From the NCBI RefSeq assembly GCF_023230885.1, contig NZ_JALNWM010000026.1:1-21193 (forward strand): a stretch of 21,193 nt of DNA, given 5' to 3'. Below the pieces are notes generated by a model that saw nothing but the letters and a program-made list of their open reading frames with translations, ran no database searches and was not told the DNA's origin. The stretch is from Desulfocurvus sp. GTDB lineage: Bacteria; Desulfobacterota; Desulfovibrionia; Desulfovibrionales; Desulfovibrionaceae. Numbering within the stretch: the stretch's first letter is position 1; each line of letters begins with the position of its first letter. The translations under genes and the position numbers were made by a program. Below, piece by piece: positions 14,357 through 21,193 of the stretch.

Positions 14357-16042
14357 TCAGGAACAAACATTGGCCGCATCTCCGATCATTTCGCGGTTGG
14401 CCGCGCCGGGAGGCACCATGGGGTACACGCCCTCGTCGGCGCGCACGGGCACGCGGATCAGGCACGGGCCGCGCTCGGCGAAGGCCAGGGCCAGGGTCTG
14501 GGCCGGGGCCACGCCCGTGGACAGGTCGTAGGCGCGCATGCCGAAGCCCCGGGCGATGGCCGTGAAGTCCGGGCGCATGCGGTAGTCCGAGCCGAAGATG
14601 CGCCCGCCGTAGAAGAGCTGCTGCTGTTGCTGCACCAGGCCCAGGGCGTTGTTGTCCAGCAGGATGATCTTGATGTTGGCGCCCTGCTCCACGGCGGTGG
14701 CCAGCTCCTGGATGTTCATGAGGATGCTGCCGTCGCCGCTGAAGCAGACCACGGGCAGGTCGGGCCGGGCCAGGGCCGCGCCGATGGCCGCGGGCAGGCC
14801 GAAGCCCATGGTGCCCAGCCCGCCGGAGGTCAGCAGGCGGCCCGGGCGGCTGAAGGGGTAGGCCTGGGCGGTGCGCATCTGGTGCTGGCCCACGTCGGTG
14901 CAGACCACGGCGTCCTCGCCCGCCAGGCGCGCGGCGTGCAGGACGACGCCGTAGGCGCTGGCGGGATCGTCGGCCCGGGGCGGCTCGAAGCCGTGGCTTT
15001 TGCGCAGCCGGGCCACGCGCGTGGTCCATTCGGTGCGCCGTTTGCGCGTCACCAGGGGCAGCAGCGCGTCCAGGGCCTGGGCCGCGTCGGCGGTGATGCC
15101 CACCTGGGGCGTGCGCAGCTTGTCCATCTCGCCGGGGTCGATGTCGATGTGGACCACGCTGGCCTGGGGGCAGAACTGGTCGAGCTTGCCCGTGGCGCGG
15201 TCGTCGAAGCGCACGCCCACGGCGACGAGCAGGTCGCACTCCTCGAGCAGGATGTTGGTGCAGGGCGCGGCGTGCATGCCGAGCATGCCCAGGCACAGCG
15301 GATGCGCCGCGGGCAGGGCGCCCAGGCCCATGAGGGTCATGGCCGCCGGGATGTCGGCGCCCTCGGCCAGGGCCTGGGCGGCCTGGGCCGCGCCGGAGCG
15401 CGCCACCCCGCCGCCCAGGTAGAGCAGCGGGCGCCGGGCGTTGTCGATGAGCGCGGCGGCCCGGCGCAGGGCGTCCATGTCCAGCGCGGGCAGCGGGTCG
15501 GGGCGGCCGGGGGCGGGCCAGTCCTCGAAATGGGCCACCTGGGTCTGCACGTCCTTGGGGATGTCGACCAGCACGGGGCCGGGGCGGCCCGAGGCGGCGA
15601 TGCGGAAGGCGGCGGGAATGACCGTCAAAAGCTCCCGGGCCGAGCGCACCAGGAAGTTGTGCTTGGTCACCGGCAGGCTCATGCCGTAGATGTCCACCTC
15701 CTGGAAGGCGTCGGTGCCGATCATGGCGCTGGGCACCTGGCCGGTGATGCAGACCAGGGGCACGGAGTCGAGCCGGGCGTCGGCCAGGGCGGTCAGGGTG
15801 TTGGTGGCGCCGGGGCCGGAGGTGGCCAGGAAGACCTGGGGGCGCCCGGTGACGCGGGCCATGCCCTGGGCGATGAACCCCGCGCCCTGTTCGTGGCGGG
15901 CGAGGACGTGGCGGATGACGGTGCTTCGGGCCAGGGCGTCGTACAGCGGCAGGTTCGCGCCGCCGGGGATGCCGGGGATGGTTCGGATGCCTTGACGCTC
16001 AAGGAGCCGGACGACGATTTCGGCTCCGCTCGCACGTTTCAT
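14357..16042 (-). CDS. ilvB: Acetolactate synthase catalytic subunit, AHAS I type
   Basis: 561 residues. It condenses two pyruvates to acetolactate, or pyruvate plus 2-ketobutyrate, in Val/Leu/Ile synthesis, using thiamine diphosphate, FAD and Mg2+. The catalytic Glu51 lies in RHEQGAGFIAQG. The ThDP/Mg2+ motif runs from GDGS (436-439) to NN (464-465). The segment LGLVQQQQQLFY (467-478) carries Gln473 where E. coli AHAS II has the product-specificity Trp464; E. coli AHAS I also has Gln there. ATG 16042 has an AAGGAGG nine bases upstream; the longer frame to 16153 runs through the attenuator hairpin and is not expected to be translated. The 230-base leader upstream carries a leader peptide and terminator, so expression is probably controlled by attenuation. 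Confidence 0.95.
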   Translation of the reverse strand: MKRASGAEIVVRLLERQGIRTIPGIPGGANLPLYDALARSTVIRHVLARHEQGAGFIAQGMARVTGRPQVFLATSGPGATNTLTALADARLDSVPLVCITGQVPSAMIGTDAFQEVDIYGMSLPVTKHNFLVRSARELLTVIPAAFRIAASGRPGPVLVDIPKDVQTQVAHFEDWPAPGRPDPLPALDMDALRRAAALIDNARRPLLYLGGGVARSGAAQAAQALAEGADIPAAMTLMGLGALPAAHPLCLGMLGMHAAPCTNILLEECDLLVAVGVRFDDRATGKLDQFCPQASVVHIDIDPGEMDKLRTPQVGITADAAQALDALLPLVTRKRRTEWTTRVARLRKSHGFEPPRADDPASAYGVVLHAARLAGEDAVVCTDVGQHQMRTAQAYPFSRPGRLLTSGGLGTMGFGLPAAIGAALARPDLPVVCFSGDGSILMNIQELATAVEQGANIKIILLDNNALGLVQQQQQLFYGGRIFGSDYRMRPDFTAIARGFGMRAYDLSTGVAPAQTLALAFAERGPCLIRVPVRADEGVYPMVPPGAANREMIGDAANVCS

Positions 16043-16110
16043 GGGGACCAGCCTCCTTGGGTTGCCCGGGGGCGCGGTCGGGCGGAGGCCGCCGGGGTGG
16101 GCCCCCGACG

Positions 16111-16143
16111 AAAAAACCCCCGCCGACCTGCGCCGACGGGGGT
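16111..16143 (-). terminator. Rho-independent attenuator terminator in the ilvBN leader
   Basis: Read on the minus strand, a 12-bp stem (arms 16143-16132 and 16127-16116, including two G-U pairs) with loop GCAG is followed directly by at least five U (16115-16111). It lies 30 bases after the stop of the leader peptide and 68 bases before the ilvB start, exactly where an attenuator belongs. On the plus strand no T run follows, so it acts in one direction only. GGGTT at 16174-16170 could pair with AACCC at 16144-16140 as a short competing antiterminator. Confidence 0.85.
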
Positions 16144-16173
16144 TGCAATGCAATCGTTATGAAAGAGCGAACC

Positions 16174-16272
16174 CTACAGCGCAACGGCGTTGCGACGACG
16201 TACGAGCACCAGCGCTACGACGACCAACGCCTTGGCGGCGAGGAGCAGTAGGGCGAGTCTGGTGGGCGTCAT
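16174..16272 (-). CDS. ivbL: ilvBN leader peptide (IvbL-like), 32 residues
   Basis: A short ORF with ATG at 16272, GAGG nine bases upstream, and TAG at 16176-16174. Of its 32 residues 9 are Leu, 6 Val and 7 Ala, packed mainly in residues 6-24 (LALLLLAAKALVVVALVLV); there is no Ile. E. coli IvbL is also 32 residues, starts MT, and has Val runs followed by an NA near the end. Two of the Val codons are GTA and one Leu is CTA, rare in this GC-rich sequence, which would sharpen ribosome stalling. The terminator begins 30 bases after the stop codon. In ribosome-mediated attenuation, stalling at Leu/Val codons when charged tRNA is scarce prevents terminator formation. A perfect 6-bp hairpin at 16194-16180, within the last codons, could be the pause or protector structure. 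Regulation is inferred from layout. Confidence 0.82.
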   Translation of the reverse strand: MTPTRLALLLLAAKALVVVALVLVRRRNAVAL

Positions 16273-16325
16273 CGCGACGGGCCTCGGGGGTTCGGGTTGG
16301 GGCGCCGGTGCGCCCGTTTCCGAAA

Positions 16326-16354
16326 GCGTTACACTCCGGGGGCCGGGGCGTCAA
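16326..16354 (-). promoter_or_regulatory. Candidate promoter of the ilvBN leader
   Basis: On the minus strand TTGACG (16354-16349) and TAACGC (16331-16326) are 17 bases apart. Transcription would start near 16319, about 47 bases before the leader peptide start. The -35 box is good and the -10 box is weak. The slc13 promoter diverges from it about 25 bases away. Confidence 0.5.
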
Positions 16355-16377
16355 GGGGGAGGGGCCGGACATTTCGG

Positions 16378-16406
16378 GTGACCCCGGAGGCGGGTCGGGG
16401 TATAAG
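16378..16406 (+). promoter_or_regulatory. Candidate promoter of the SLC13-family permease
   Basis: GTGACC (16378-16383) and TATAAG (16401-16406) are separated by 17 bases. The -10 matches five of six consensus bases. Transcription would begin near 16413, leaving an untranslated leader of about 100 bases. It diverges from the ilvBN promoter. Confidence 0.5.
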
Positions 16407-16408
16407 GG

Positions 16409-16431
16409 AAAAACCGCCCCTCCCGGGCGGT
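16409..16431. terminator. Hairpin at predicted slc13 transcript start; terminator-like on minus strand
   Basis: ACCGCCC (16413-16419) pairs with GGGCGGT (16425-16431) around a five-base loop. Read on the minus strand it is followed by a short U run (16412-16409) and so looks like a small intrinsic terminator, although no minus-strand gene lies upstream to be terminated. Read on the plus strand it would be the very 5' end of the permease mRNA. Either use is inference. Confidence 0.4.
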
Positions 16432-16514
16432 GCGGCCCGGCGCGGGGTCGGATATCATTCTTTCATGGGGGGCCGTCCGGCGCGCACGGGCGGCCTTCGA
16501 ACGGAGAGAAGGAC

Positions 16515-18866
16515 GTGCTGCAACTGGTTCTGCTTGCGGGCATCACCCTGACGGCCCTGGTGCTGTTCGTCGGCGGCTGGCTGGCGGTGGATCTCGTGGG
16601 GCTGCTGGTCTTTTCGGCCCTGGCGCTCACGGGGCTGGTCAGCCCCGACGACGCCCTGGCCGGGTTCAGCAGCCCGGCGGTGATCACCGTGCTGGCCATG
16701 TTCATCCTTTCCGCCGGGCTGTCGCGCACGGGCGTGGCCTACCGGCTGGGAAGGCCGCTGCAACGCTTCGCCCGCAGCAGCGAATGGGTGCTCGTGGTGG
16801 TGCTCATGGTCGCGGCGAGCATCCTCTCCGCGCTGATCAACACCACCACCGTGGCCGTGATCCTGCTCCCGGCGGCCATGGACCTGGCCCGGCGCAGCGG
16901 GCGGGCGCCCTCGCGGCTGCTGCTGCCCCTGGCCCTGGGCTGCCTGCTGGGCGGGCCCTTCACGGGCATCTCCACCCCGCCGAACATCCTGGTCACCGAC
17001 GCCCTGCGGAACGCGGGGCTCGCGCCCTTCGCCATCTTCGACTTCACGCCCATCACCGGGGCCATCGTCCTGGCGGGCGTCGTCTTCATGGTTCTCGTGG
17101 GGCGGCGGCTGCTGCCCTCGGCGGCACGCGGGCAGGTGGCGCCATCGGGCGGCACCGAGGCCAGCTACCAGTTCGACGCCCACGTTTTCTCCCTTGGCAT
17201 CCGCCCGGGCTCGCCCCTGGCCGGGCGGACCCTGATGGAAACCCGCCTGGGCTCGGCCCTGCAACTGACCGTGGTGGCCCTGCGCCGGGGCGAGGACCTG
17301 CTCCTGGCACCCCGGCCCGACGAGCGGTTGCAGGAGGGCGACGTGCTGGTGGTCCACGGGGCGGTGGAGCGCTTCCAGCATTTCCACGGCAGCAAGCACC
17401 TGCGGGCCACCCCGGGCCACGTCGCCGAGGGGCAGGCCGAGCGGCGGCTCCTGGTGGGCCGCGGGGTCGTCGGCCAGGGCTCGGCCCTGGTGGGGCAGTC
17501 CCTGGCCGAGAGCTCCCTGCGCCGCGAGCACCGGGTCCACGTCCTGGCCCTGGACCCGGCGGACCCGGCGCAGGGCCCGGCTGGCAGGGACATGGCCCGC
17601 AGGCCCCTGGCCGCCGGCGACGAACTGACCTTGCTGGGCGAGCCCGCCGCCCTGGCCGAGGTCGCGCGCGCGGGCCTGCTGGACGGCCTGGAGACGCCCT
17701 CGGGCGCCGCGGCCGCCGCGCCCGCCGTCCCCGTTTCCGGGCCGTACATGTCCCTGCATGTTCCGCAGCAGTCGGCCCTGGTGGGCCTGACCCTGGCCGA
17801 GAGCCACCTGGGCAACAAGTTCGGGCTGACGGTGGTGGGCATCCACCGCGACGGGGCCCTGCTGTGCATGCCCGAGCCCGGCGAGATCGTCCGGGGCGAC
17901 GACGTGCTCGTGCTGCACGGCTCGCAGCGCGACTTCGACGTGCTGCGCAGCCTCCAGGACCTGGCGCCCATGCCCACGCCGCCGAGCCTGGCCGCGGAGC
18001 TGGAGTCCCAGCGCATCGGCGCCACGGAGATCCTGCTTTCGCCGCGCACCACGCTCACGGGCAAGACCCTGGCCGGACTGCGCTTTCGCGAGCATTACGG
18101 CCTGAGCGTGCTGGCCCTGTGGCGCGGGGGCAAGGCCCTGCGCACGGGGCTGCCCGAGCTGCCCTTGCAGTTCGGCGACGCCATGCTCGTCTACGGTTCG
18201 CGCAAGAGCCTGGAGGCCGTCTCGCGCGACGCGGACTTCCTGGTGCTCGACCAGGAGGCCGCCCAGGCCCCGCGCCTGGAGAAGGCGTCCCTGGCTGCGG
18301 CGATCATGCTGGGGGTGATCCTGTCGGCCATCCTGGGCCTGGCGCCCATTTCCATCATGGCCCTGGCGGGCTCGGCGCTGATGGTCCTGTTCGGCTGTCT
18401 GAGCATGGAGGAGGCCTACCGCTCCATCGAGTGGAAGGTCGTCTTCCTCATCGCCTGCATGCTGCCCCTGGGGGTGGCAGTGGAGAACACGGGCGCCGCG
18501 CGCATGGGCGCCGAGGTGCTCATCGCCACGGTGGGCCACCTGGGGCCGCGCTGGGTGGTGGCGGCCCTGTTCCTGGTCACGGTGCTGGGCACGCAGGTCA
18601 TCCCCACGGCGGCGCTGGTGGTGCTCATGGCTCCCGTGGCCCTCAGCGCGGCGGCGGACCTGGGCATCTCGGCGCACCTGCTGATGATGACCGTGGCCAT
18701 GGCCGCCTCGGCCAGTTTCGCCAGCCCCCTGTCCCACCCCGCGCACCTGCTGGTCATGGGCCCGGGCGGCTACCGCTTCACGGACTACCTGCGCGTGGGC
18801 ATCCCGCTGACGGCGGTGGTCATGGCCGTCAGCGTCTGGCTGCTGCCCATCCTCTGGCCCGCGTAG
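16515..18866 (+). CDS. SLC13-family anion permease with four RCK_C (TrkA_C) domains
   Basis: 783 residues. An N-terminal membrane half (about 1-205) carries the transporter motif INTTTVAVILLP and GGPFTGISTPPNILV. Four successive RCK_C-type domains occupy the centre at about 217-275, 310-372, 412-463 and 501-560; each shows a SPLAGRTL- or SALVGLTL-like start and a DVLVVHG-like end. A second membrane half (about 590-783) has VIPTAALVVLMAPVAL and ASFASPLSHPAHLLVMGPGGY. Such proteins move sulfate, dicarboxylates or other anions, usually with Na+; the central domains bind regulatory ligands. Many relatives have two RCK_C domains and about 600 residues. GTG 16515 is chosen: GGAG lies eight bases upstream and the helix begins at once. 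Upstream frame to 16041 crosses the promoter. The substrate is unknown. Confidence 0.85.
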   Translation: MLQLVLLAGITLTALVLFVGGWLAVDLVGLLVFSALALTGLVSPDDALAGFSSPAVITVLAMFILSAGLSRTGVAYRLGRPLQRFARSSEWVLVVVLMVAASILSALINTTTVAVILLPAAMDLARRSGRAPSRLLLPLALGCLLGGPFTGISTPPNILVTDALRNAGLAPFAIFDFTPITGAIVLAGVVFMVLVGRRLLPSAARGQVAPSGGTEASYQFDAHVFSLGIRPGSPLAGRTLMETRLGSALQLTVVALRRGEDLLLAPRPDERLQEGDVLVVHGAVERFQHFHGSKHLRATPGHVAEGQAERRLLVGRGVVGQGSALVGQSLAESSLRREHRVHVLALDPADPAQGPAGRDMARRPLAAGDELTLLGEPAALAEVARAGLLDGLETPSGAAAAAPAVPVSGPYMSLHVPQQSALVGLTLAESHLGNKFGLTVVGIHRDGALLCMPEPGEIVRGDDVLVLHGSQRDFDVLRSLQDLAPMPTPPSLAAELESQRIGATEILLSPRTTLTGKTLAGLRFREHYGLSVLALWRGGKALRTGLPELPLQFGDAMLVYGSRKSLEAVSRDADFLVLDQEAAQAPRLEKASLAAAIMLGVILSAILGLAPISIMALAGSALMVLFGCLSMEEAYRSIEWKVVFLIACMLPLGVAVENTGAARMGAEVLIATVGHLGPRWVVAALFLVTVLGTQVIPTAALVVLMAPVALSAAADLGISAHLLMMTVAMAASASFASPLSHPAHLLVMGPGGYRFTDYLRVGIPLTAVVMAVSVWLLPILWPA

Positions 18867-18930
18867 GGCAGGGGGCGCGCGGGAGCGCGGAGCAGGCGCG
18901 CAAAGGCGGAGCACTCGCGCAAAAACAAGA

Positions 18931-18965
18931 CCTCCCCGTCGGCCTGGGCCGGCGGGGAGGCTTTT
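18931..18965. terminator. Bidirectional intrinsic terminator
   Basis: A 13-bp stem (18931-18943 with 18948-18960, one G-T pair) and a CTGG loop lie between two convergent genes. On the plus strand it is followed by CTTTTGC and terminates the permease gene. On the minus strand it is followed by a TCTTGTTTTTGC tract and terminates the DUF255 gene. Confidence 0.88.
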
Positions 18966-18985
18966 GCATGGGGAGGGCGCCGGGC

Positions 18986-21193
18986 TCAGAAGGCCAGGGC
19001 CGCCGGGTCGCTGACCGGGGCCGCGCAGGTCTGGCCGAGGCAGATGTGGGCCGTGGCCTTGCCGCCCCGGGCGGCCATGCCGCGGGTGAACGGCGCAAGG
19101 GCGTCCAGGCGCGCGTCCGCCGGGTTCTTGAGCAGGACCAGGGTGTCGGGCGGGGCCTGGGTGCGGATGGCGGCGAGCAGGGCCTCGGTGTCCGGGCTGC
19201 CGGGGGTGCCGACCACGACCACGTCCGGGCCCGGGGCCAGCCAGCGGGCCAGGCCGCACAGGAAATGGGCGTGGGCCGAGGGGTGTTCGGCGAGGTTGCC
19301 CGAAAAGGCCGCCAGCAGGGCCTCGGCGCGGCGGGTGTGCGCGGGGTCGCCCGTGAGCCGCCCCAGGGTCAGCAGGTTCTCCAGGGCCAGGGCGTTGGCC
19401 GAGGGGTGCGGGCCGTCGTAGACCTCCTTGGGCCGCGCGGGCAGGCCGGGGGCCTGCCCGGCGGTGAGGAAATAGCCGCTGCCTGTGGGCGCGGCGCCGG
19501 GGGCGTCCGTTCGGGGTTCCCGGTCCGGCGTTGCGGCGCCGGGGGCCCCGGGCTGCCGGGCGCCTGTGGCCGCTGGCGCTTCGTGTCCCTCGCCCGGTTC
19601 CGGAGTCTCCGGTGCGCCCTGCGCCTCTTCTGGCGCCGCTCCCGGGGCCGCCGGGTCCCAGAAGTCCTGGTCCATGCGCCGTTGCAGCTCCAGGGCCCGG
19701 GCCAGGTGCCCGGGGTCGTGGCCCGCCGCGTAGAGCTCCAGCAGGGCGCCCGCCAGGGCGGCGTAGTCGTCGGCCGTGCCGGGCACGGCGGGCCGCCCGT
19801 CGCACCACGAATGCCACAGCCCGCCGTCGGGGCGGAGCATGGCCGTGAGCACGAAGTCGGCCGCGCCCCGGGCGGCGGCCAGCAGGTCCGGCCGGTTCAG
19901 CAGGCGCGCCGCGCGCGCCAGGGCGGCGATCATCCGCCCGTTCCAGTCGGCGAGGATTTTGGTGTCCTGGGCGGGGCGGGGGCGCGCCTCGCGCGCGGCC
20001 AGGAGCCGGGGCCGGATGCGCTCCCAGCGGGCCTGCTCCCCGGCGGCCAGGGGCTGGCGCAGGTGGAGGATGTTGGCGCCTGTGGGCTGGCCCGTGGCTT
20101 CGTCGCGGTAGTTGCCTCCGGCCTGCATGCCGAAGCGCGTGGTCACGAAGGCGCCGTCGTCGGGCCCAAGCAGGGCCATGACCTCGGCGGTGGTCCAGAC
20201 GTAGTGGGCGCCCTCGCCGTCTTCGCTGTCGGCGTCCTCGGCGCTGTGGAAGGCGCCGCCCGGCGCCGTGAGCACGCAGACCACATAGTCGCAGGTGTCC
20301 TCGGCCGTGCGCGCGAACAGCGGCTCGCCCGTGGCGGCGAAGGCGTCCAGGCAGGCCAGGGCCAGCCCGGCCTGGTCGCAAAGCATCTTTTCGAAATGCG
20401 GCAGCAGCCATTTTTCGTCCGTGCTGTAGCGGAAGAATCCCAGGCCGACGTGGTCGAACAGGCCGCCCAGGCGCATGGCCGAAAGGGTGTGCAGGGCCAT
20501 GTCGCGCGGGGCGTCCCGCCCGGTGCGCCGGGCCTCGGCCAGCAGGAAGGCCGGAGTGTGCGGCGCCGGGAACTTGGGCCCGGAGCCGAAGCCGCCGAAG
20601 CGCCGGTCGTAGCGCAGGGCCAGCTCGTCGGCGGCCTGGGCCAGGACCTGGGGCCCCGGCAGGGCGCCGCCCCGGGCGGCCCGGGCGTAATGCTCCGCCA
20701 GGTGCCCGGCCACCTGGGCCGCGGCCTTGGCCAGGGTCGCGCGGTCCTCGCGCCACAGGCGGCCGACGTGCACGGCCATGTCCAGGAGCCCCAGGCGGCC
20801 CGGCACGGCGCGCGGGGGCATGTAGGTGGCGCTGAAGAAGGGCTCCCCGTCCGGCGTGGCGAAGATGGTCAGCGGCCAGCCGCCGCGCCCGGTGGTCATC
20901 TGGCAGGCGGTCATGTACACGGCGTCCACGTCCGGGCGTTCCTCGCGGTCCACCTTCACGCACACGAAATGCTCGTTGAGGGCGGCGGCGACCTCGGCGT
21001 CCTCGAAGGACTCGCGCTCCATGACGTGGCACCAGTGGCAGGCGGAGTAGCCGATGGAGATGAACAGGGGCCTGTCATCCGGGCGGGCCTCGGCCAGGGT
21101 GGCATCGCGCCAGGTGCGCCAGTGTACGGGGTTTTCCGCGTGTTGCAGCAGGTAGGTGCTTTTTTCGGCGGTCAGCAGGTTGGCGGGGGGTCG
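18986..21193 (-). CDS. DUF255/YyaL-type thioredoxin-domain protein (5' end outside window)
   Basis: 735 residues are visible; the start lies beyond 21193. The visible chain begins in the conserved N-terminus (NLLTAEKSTYLLQHAENPVHW), so only a few residues are missing. The thioredoxin-like domain follows with LFISIGYSACHWCHVMERESFED (CxxC at visible residues 52-55), then VDREERPDVDAVYM and GGWPLTIF. An (alpha/alpha)6-barrel domain carries GGFGSGPKFP, GLFDHVGLGFFRYSTDEKWLLPHFEKMLCDQA and SAEDADSE. The family (spermatogenesis-associated protein 20 / YyaL) is related to N-acylglucosamine epimerases; its function is not established. A 60-residue Pro/Ala/Gly/Glu-rich stretch at roughly 19475-19660 interrupts the barrel. 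The ATG at 21022 is internal. A bidirectional terminator follows the stop. Confidence 0.88.
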   Translation of the reverse strand, partial: RPPANLLTAEKSTYLLQHAENPVHWRTWRDATLAEARPDDRPLFISIGYSACHWCHVMERESFEDAEVAAALNEHFVCVKVDREERPDVDAVYMTACQMTTGRGGWPLTIFATPDGEPFFSATYMPPRAVPGRLGLLDMAVHVGRLWREDRATLAKAAAQVAGHLAEHYARAARGGALPGPQVLAQAADELALRYDRRFGGFGSGPKFPAPHTPAFLLAEARRTGRDAPRDMALHTLSAMRLGGLFDHVGLGFFRYSTDEKWLLPHFEKMLCDQAGLALACLDAFAATGEPLFARTAEDTCDYVVCVLTAPGGAFHSAEDADSEDGEGAHYVWTTAEVMALLGPDDGAFVTTRFGMQAGGNYRDEATGQPTGANILHLRQPLAAGEQARWERIRPRLLAAREARPRPAQDTKILADWNGRMIAALARAARLLNRPDLLAAARGAADFVLTAMLRPDGGLWHSWCDGRPAVPGTADDYAALAGALLELYAAGHDPGHLARALELQRRMDQDFWDPAAPGAAPEEAQGAPETPEPGEGHEAPAATGARQPGAPGAATPDREPRTDAPGAAPTGSGYFLTAGQAPGLPARPKEVYDGPHPSANALALENLLTLGRLTGDPAHTRRAEALLAAFSGNLAEHPSAHAHFLCGLARWLAPGPDVVVVGTPGSPDTEALLAAIRTQAPPDTLVLLKNPADARLDALAPFTRGMAARGGKATAHICLGQTCAAPVSDPAALAF

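Noticed and set aside
16465..16551. Short upstream ORF (ATG 16465) overlapping the permease start
   Set aside because: No Shine-Dalgarno, and the peptide is Arg/Cys-rich with no recognisable pattern. It is the out-of-frame reading of the permease start region.
16455..21032. A 1525-codon open frame on the minus strand spanning the permease and part of the DUF255 gene
   Set aside because: It is the antisense of the permease with Gly/Gln/His/Arg-rich composition and no family resemblance. Two recognisable genes occupy the same DNA.
1..21193. Mobile elements, CRISPR arrays, tRNA or rRNA genes
   Set aside because: No transposase, integrase, regularly spaced repeats, tRNA cloverleaf or rRNA sequence was recognised by reading both strands. 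A computed search was not possible.

Overview
The window is very GC-rich (well above 70 % by eye) and densely coded, so long spurious ORFs lie antisense to most real genes. Gene content suggests a Desulfovibrionaceae-type anaerobic deltaproteobacterium: an NfnAB-type flavoprotein pair, several sensor kinases with no linked regulators, CbiM, and an ATP-type phosphofructokinase of the PPi-PFK clade. The taxonomic assignment is inference from gene content and base composition.

Layout. (1) 1-334 is a G-rich leader with one AT-rich island, followed by the overlapping pair nfnA-nfnB (335-2597, +). (2) 2636-6542 (+) is a two-gene signalling unit: a candidate promoter, an exported PstS-like substrate-binding protein, and 15 bases later a hybrid histidine kinase. 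(3) 6630-13062 is a six-gene block on the minus strand. In transcription order it holds phosphofructokinase, a sialidase-like BNR protein (8 bases downstream, TTG start), a HisKA_2-type sensor kinase, an exported zinc-dependent phospholipase C-like protein, a small membrane protein of unknown function, and a YjbQ-family protein. (4) 13063-13349 is a divergent intergenic region with an inverted repeat, followed by a stand-alone cbiM (+). (5) ilvB-ilvN (minus) encode an acetolactate synthase closely resembling enterobacterial AHAS I. They are preceded by a complete attenuation leader: promoter, a 32-residue Leu/Val/Ala-rich leader peptide and a Rho-independent terminator. (6) Diverging from ilvB is a 783-residue SLC13-family permease with four RCK_C (TrkA_C) domains. 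It converges on a DUF255/YyaL thioredoxin-fold protein that runs off the right edge; a strong bidirectional terminator separates them.

How the genes fit together. NfnAB links NADH, NADPH and ferredoxin pools. IlvBN starts branched-chain amino acid synthesis and appears to be controlled by charged Leu/Val (and perhaps Ala) tRNA through ribosome-mediated attenuation. Phosphofructokinase sits in upper glycolysis. The exported binding protein probably presents its ligand to the adjacent kinase. No mobile element, CRISPR array, tRNA or rRNA was recognised. The most notable find is the ilvBN leader at 16111-16272, which is too short for a standard ORF call. It parallels the E. coli ivbL-ilvBN arrangement in peptide length, subunit type and active-site residue.
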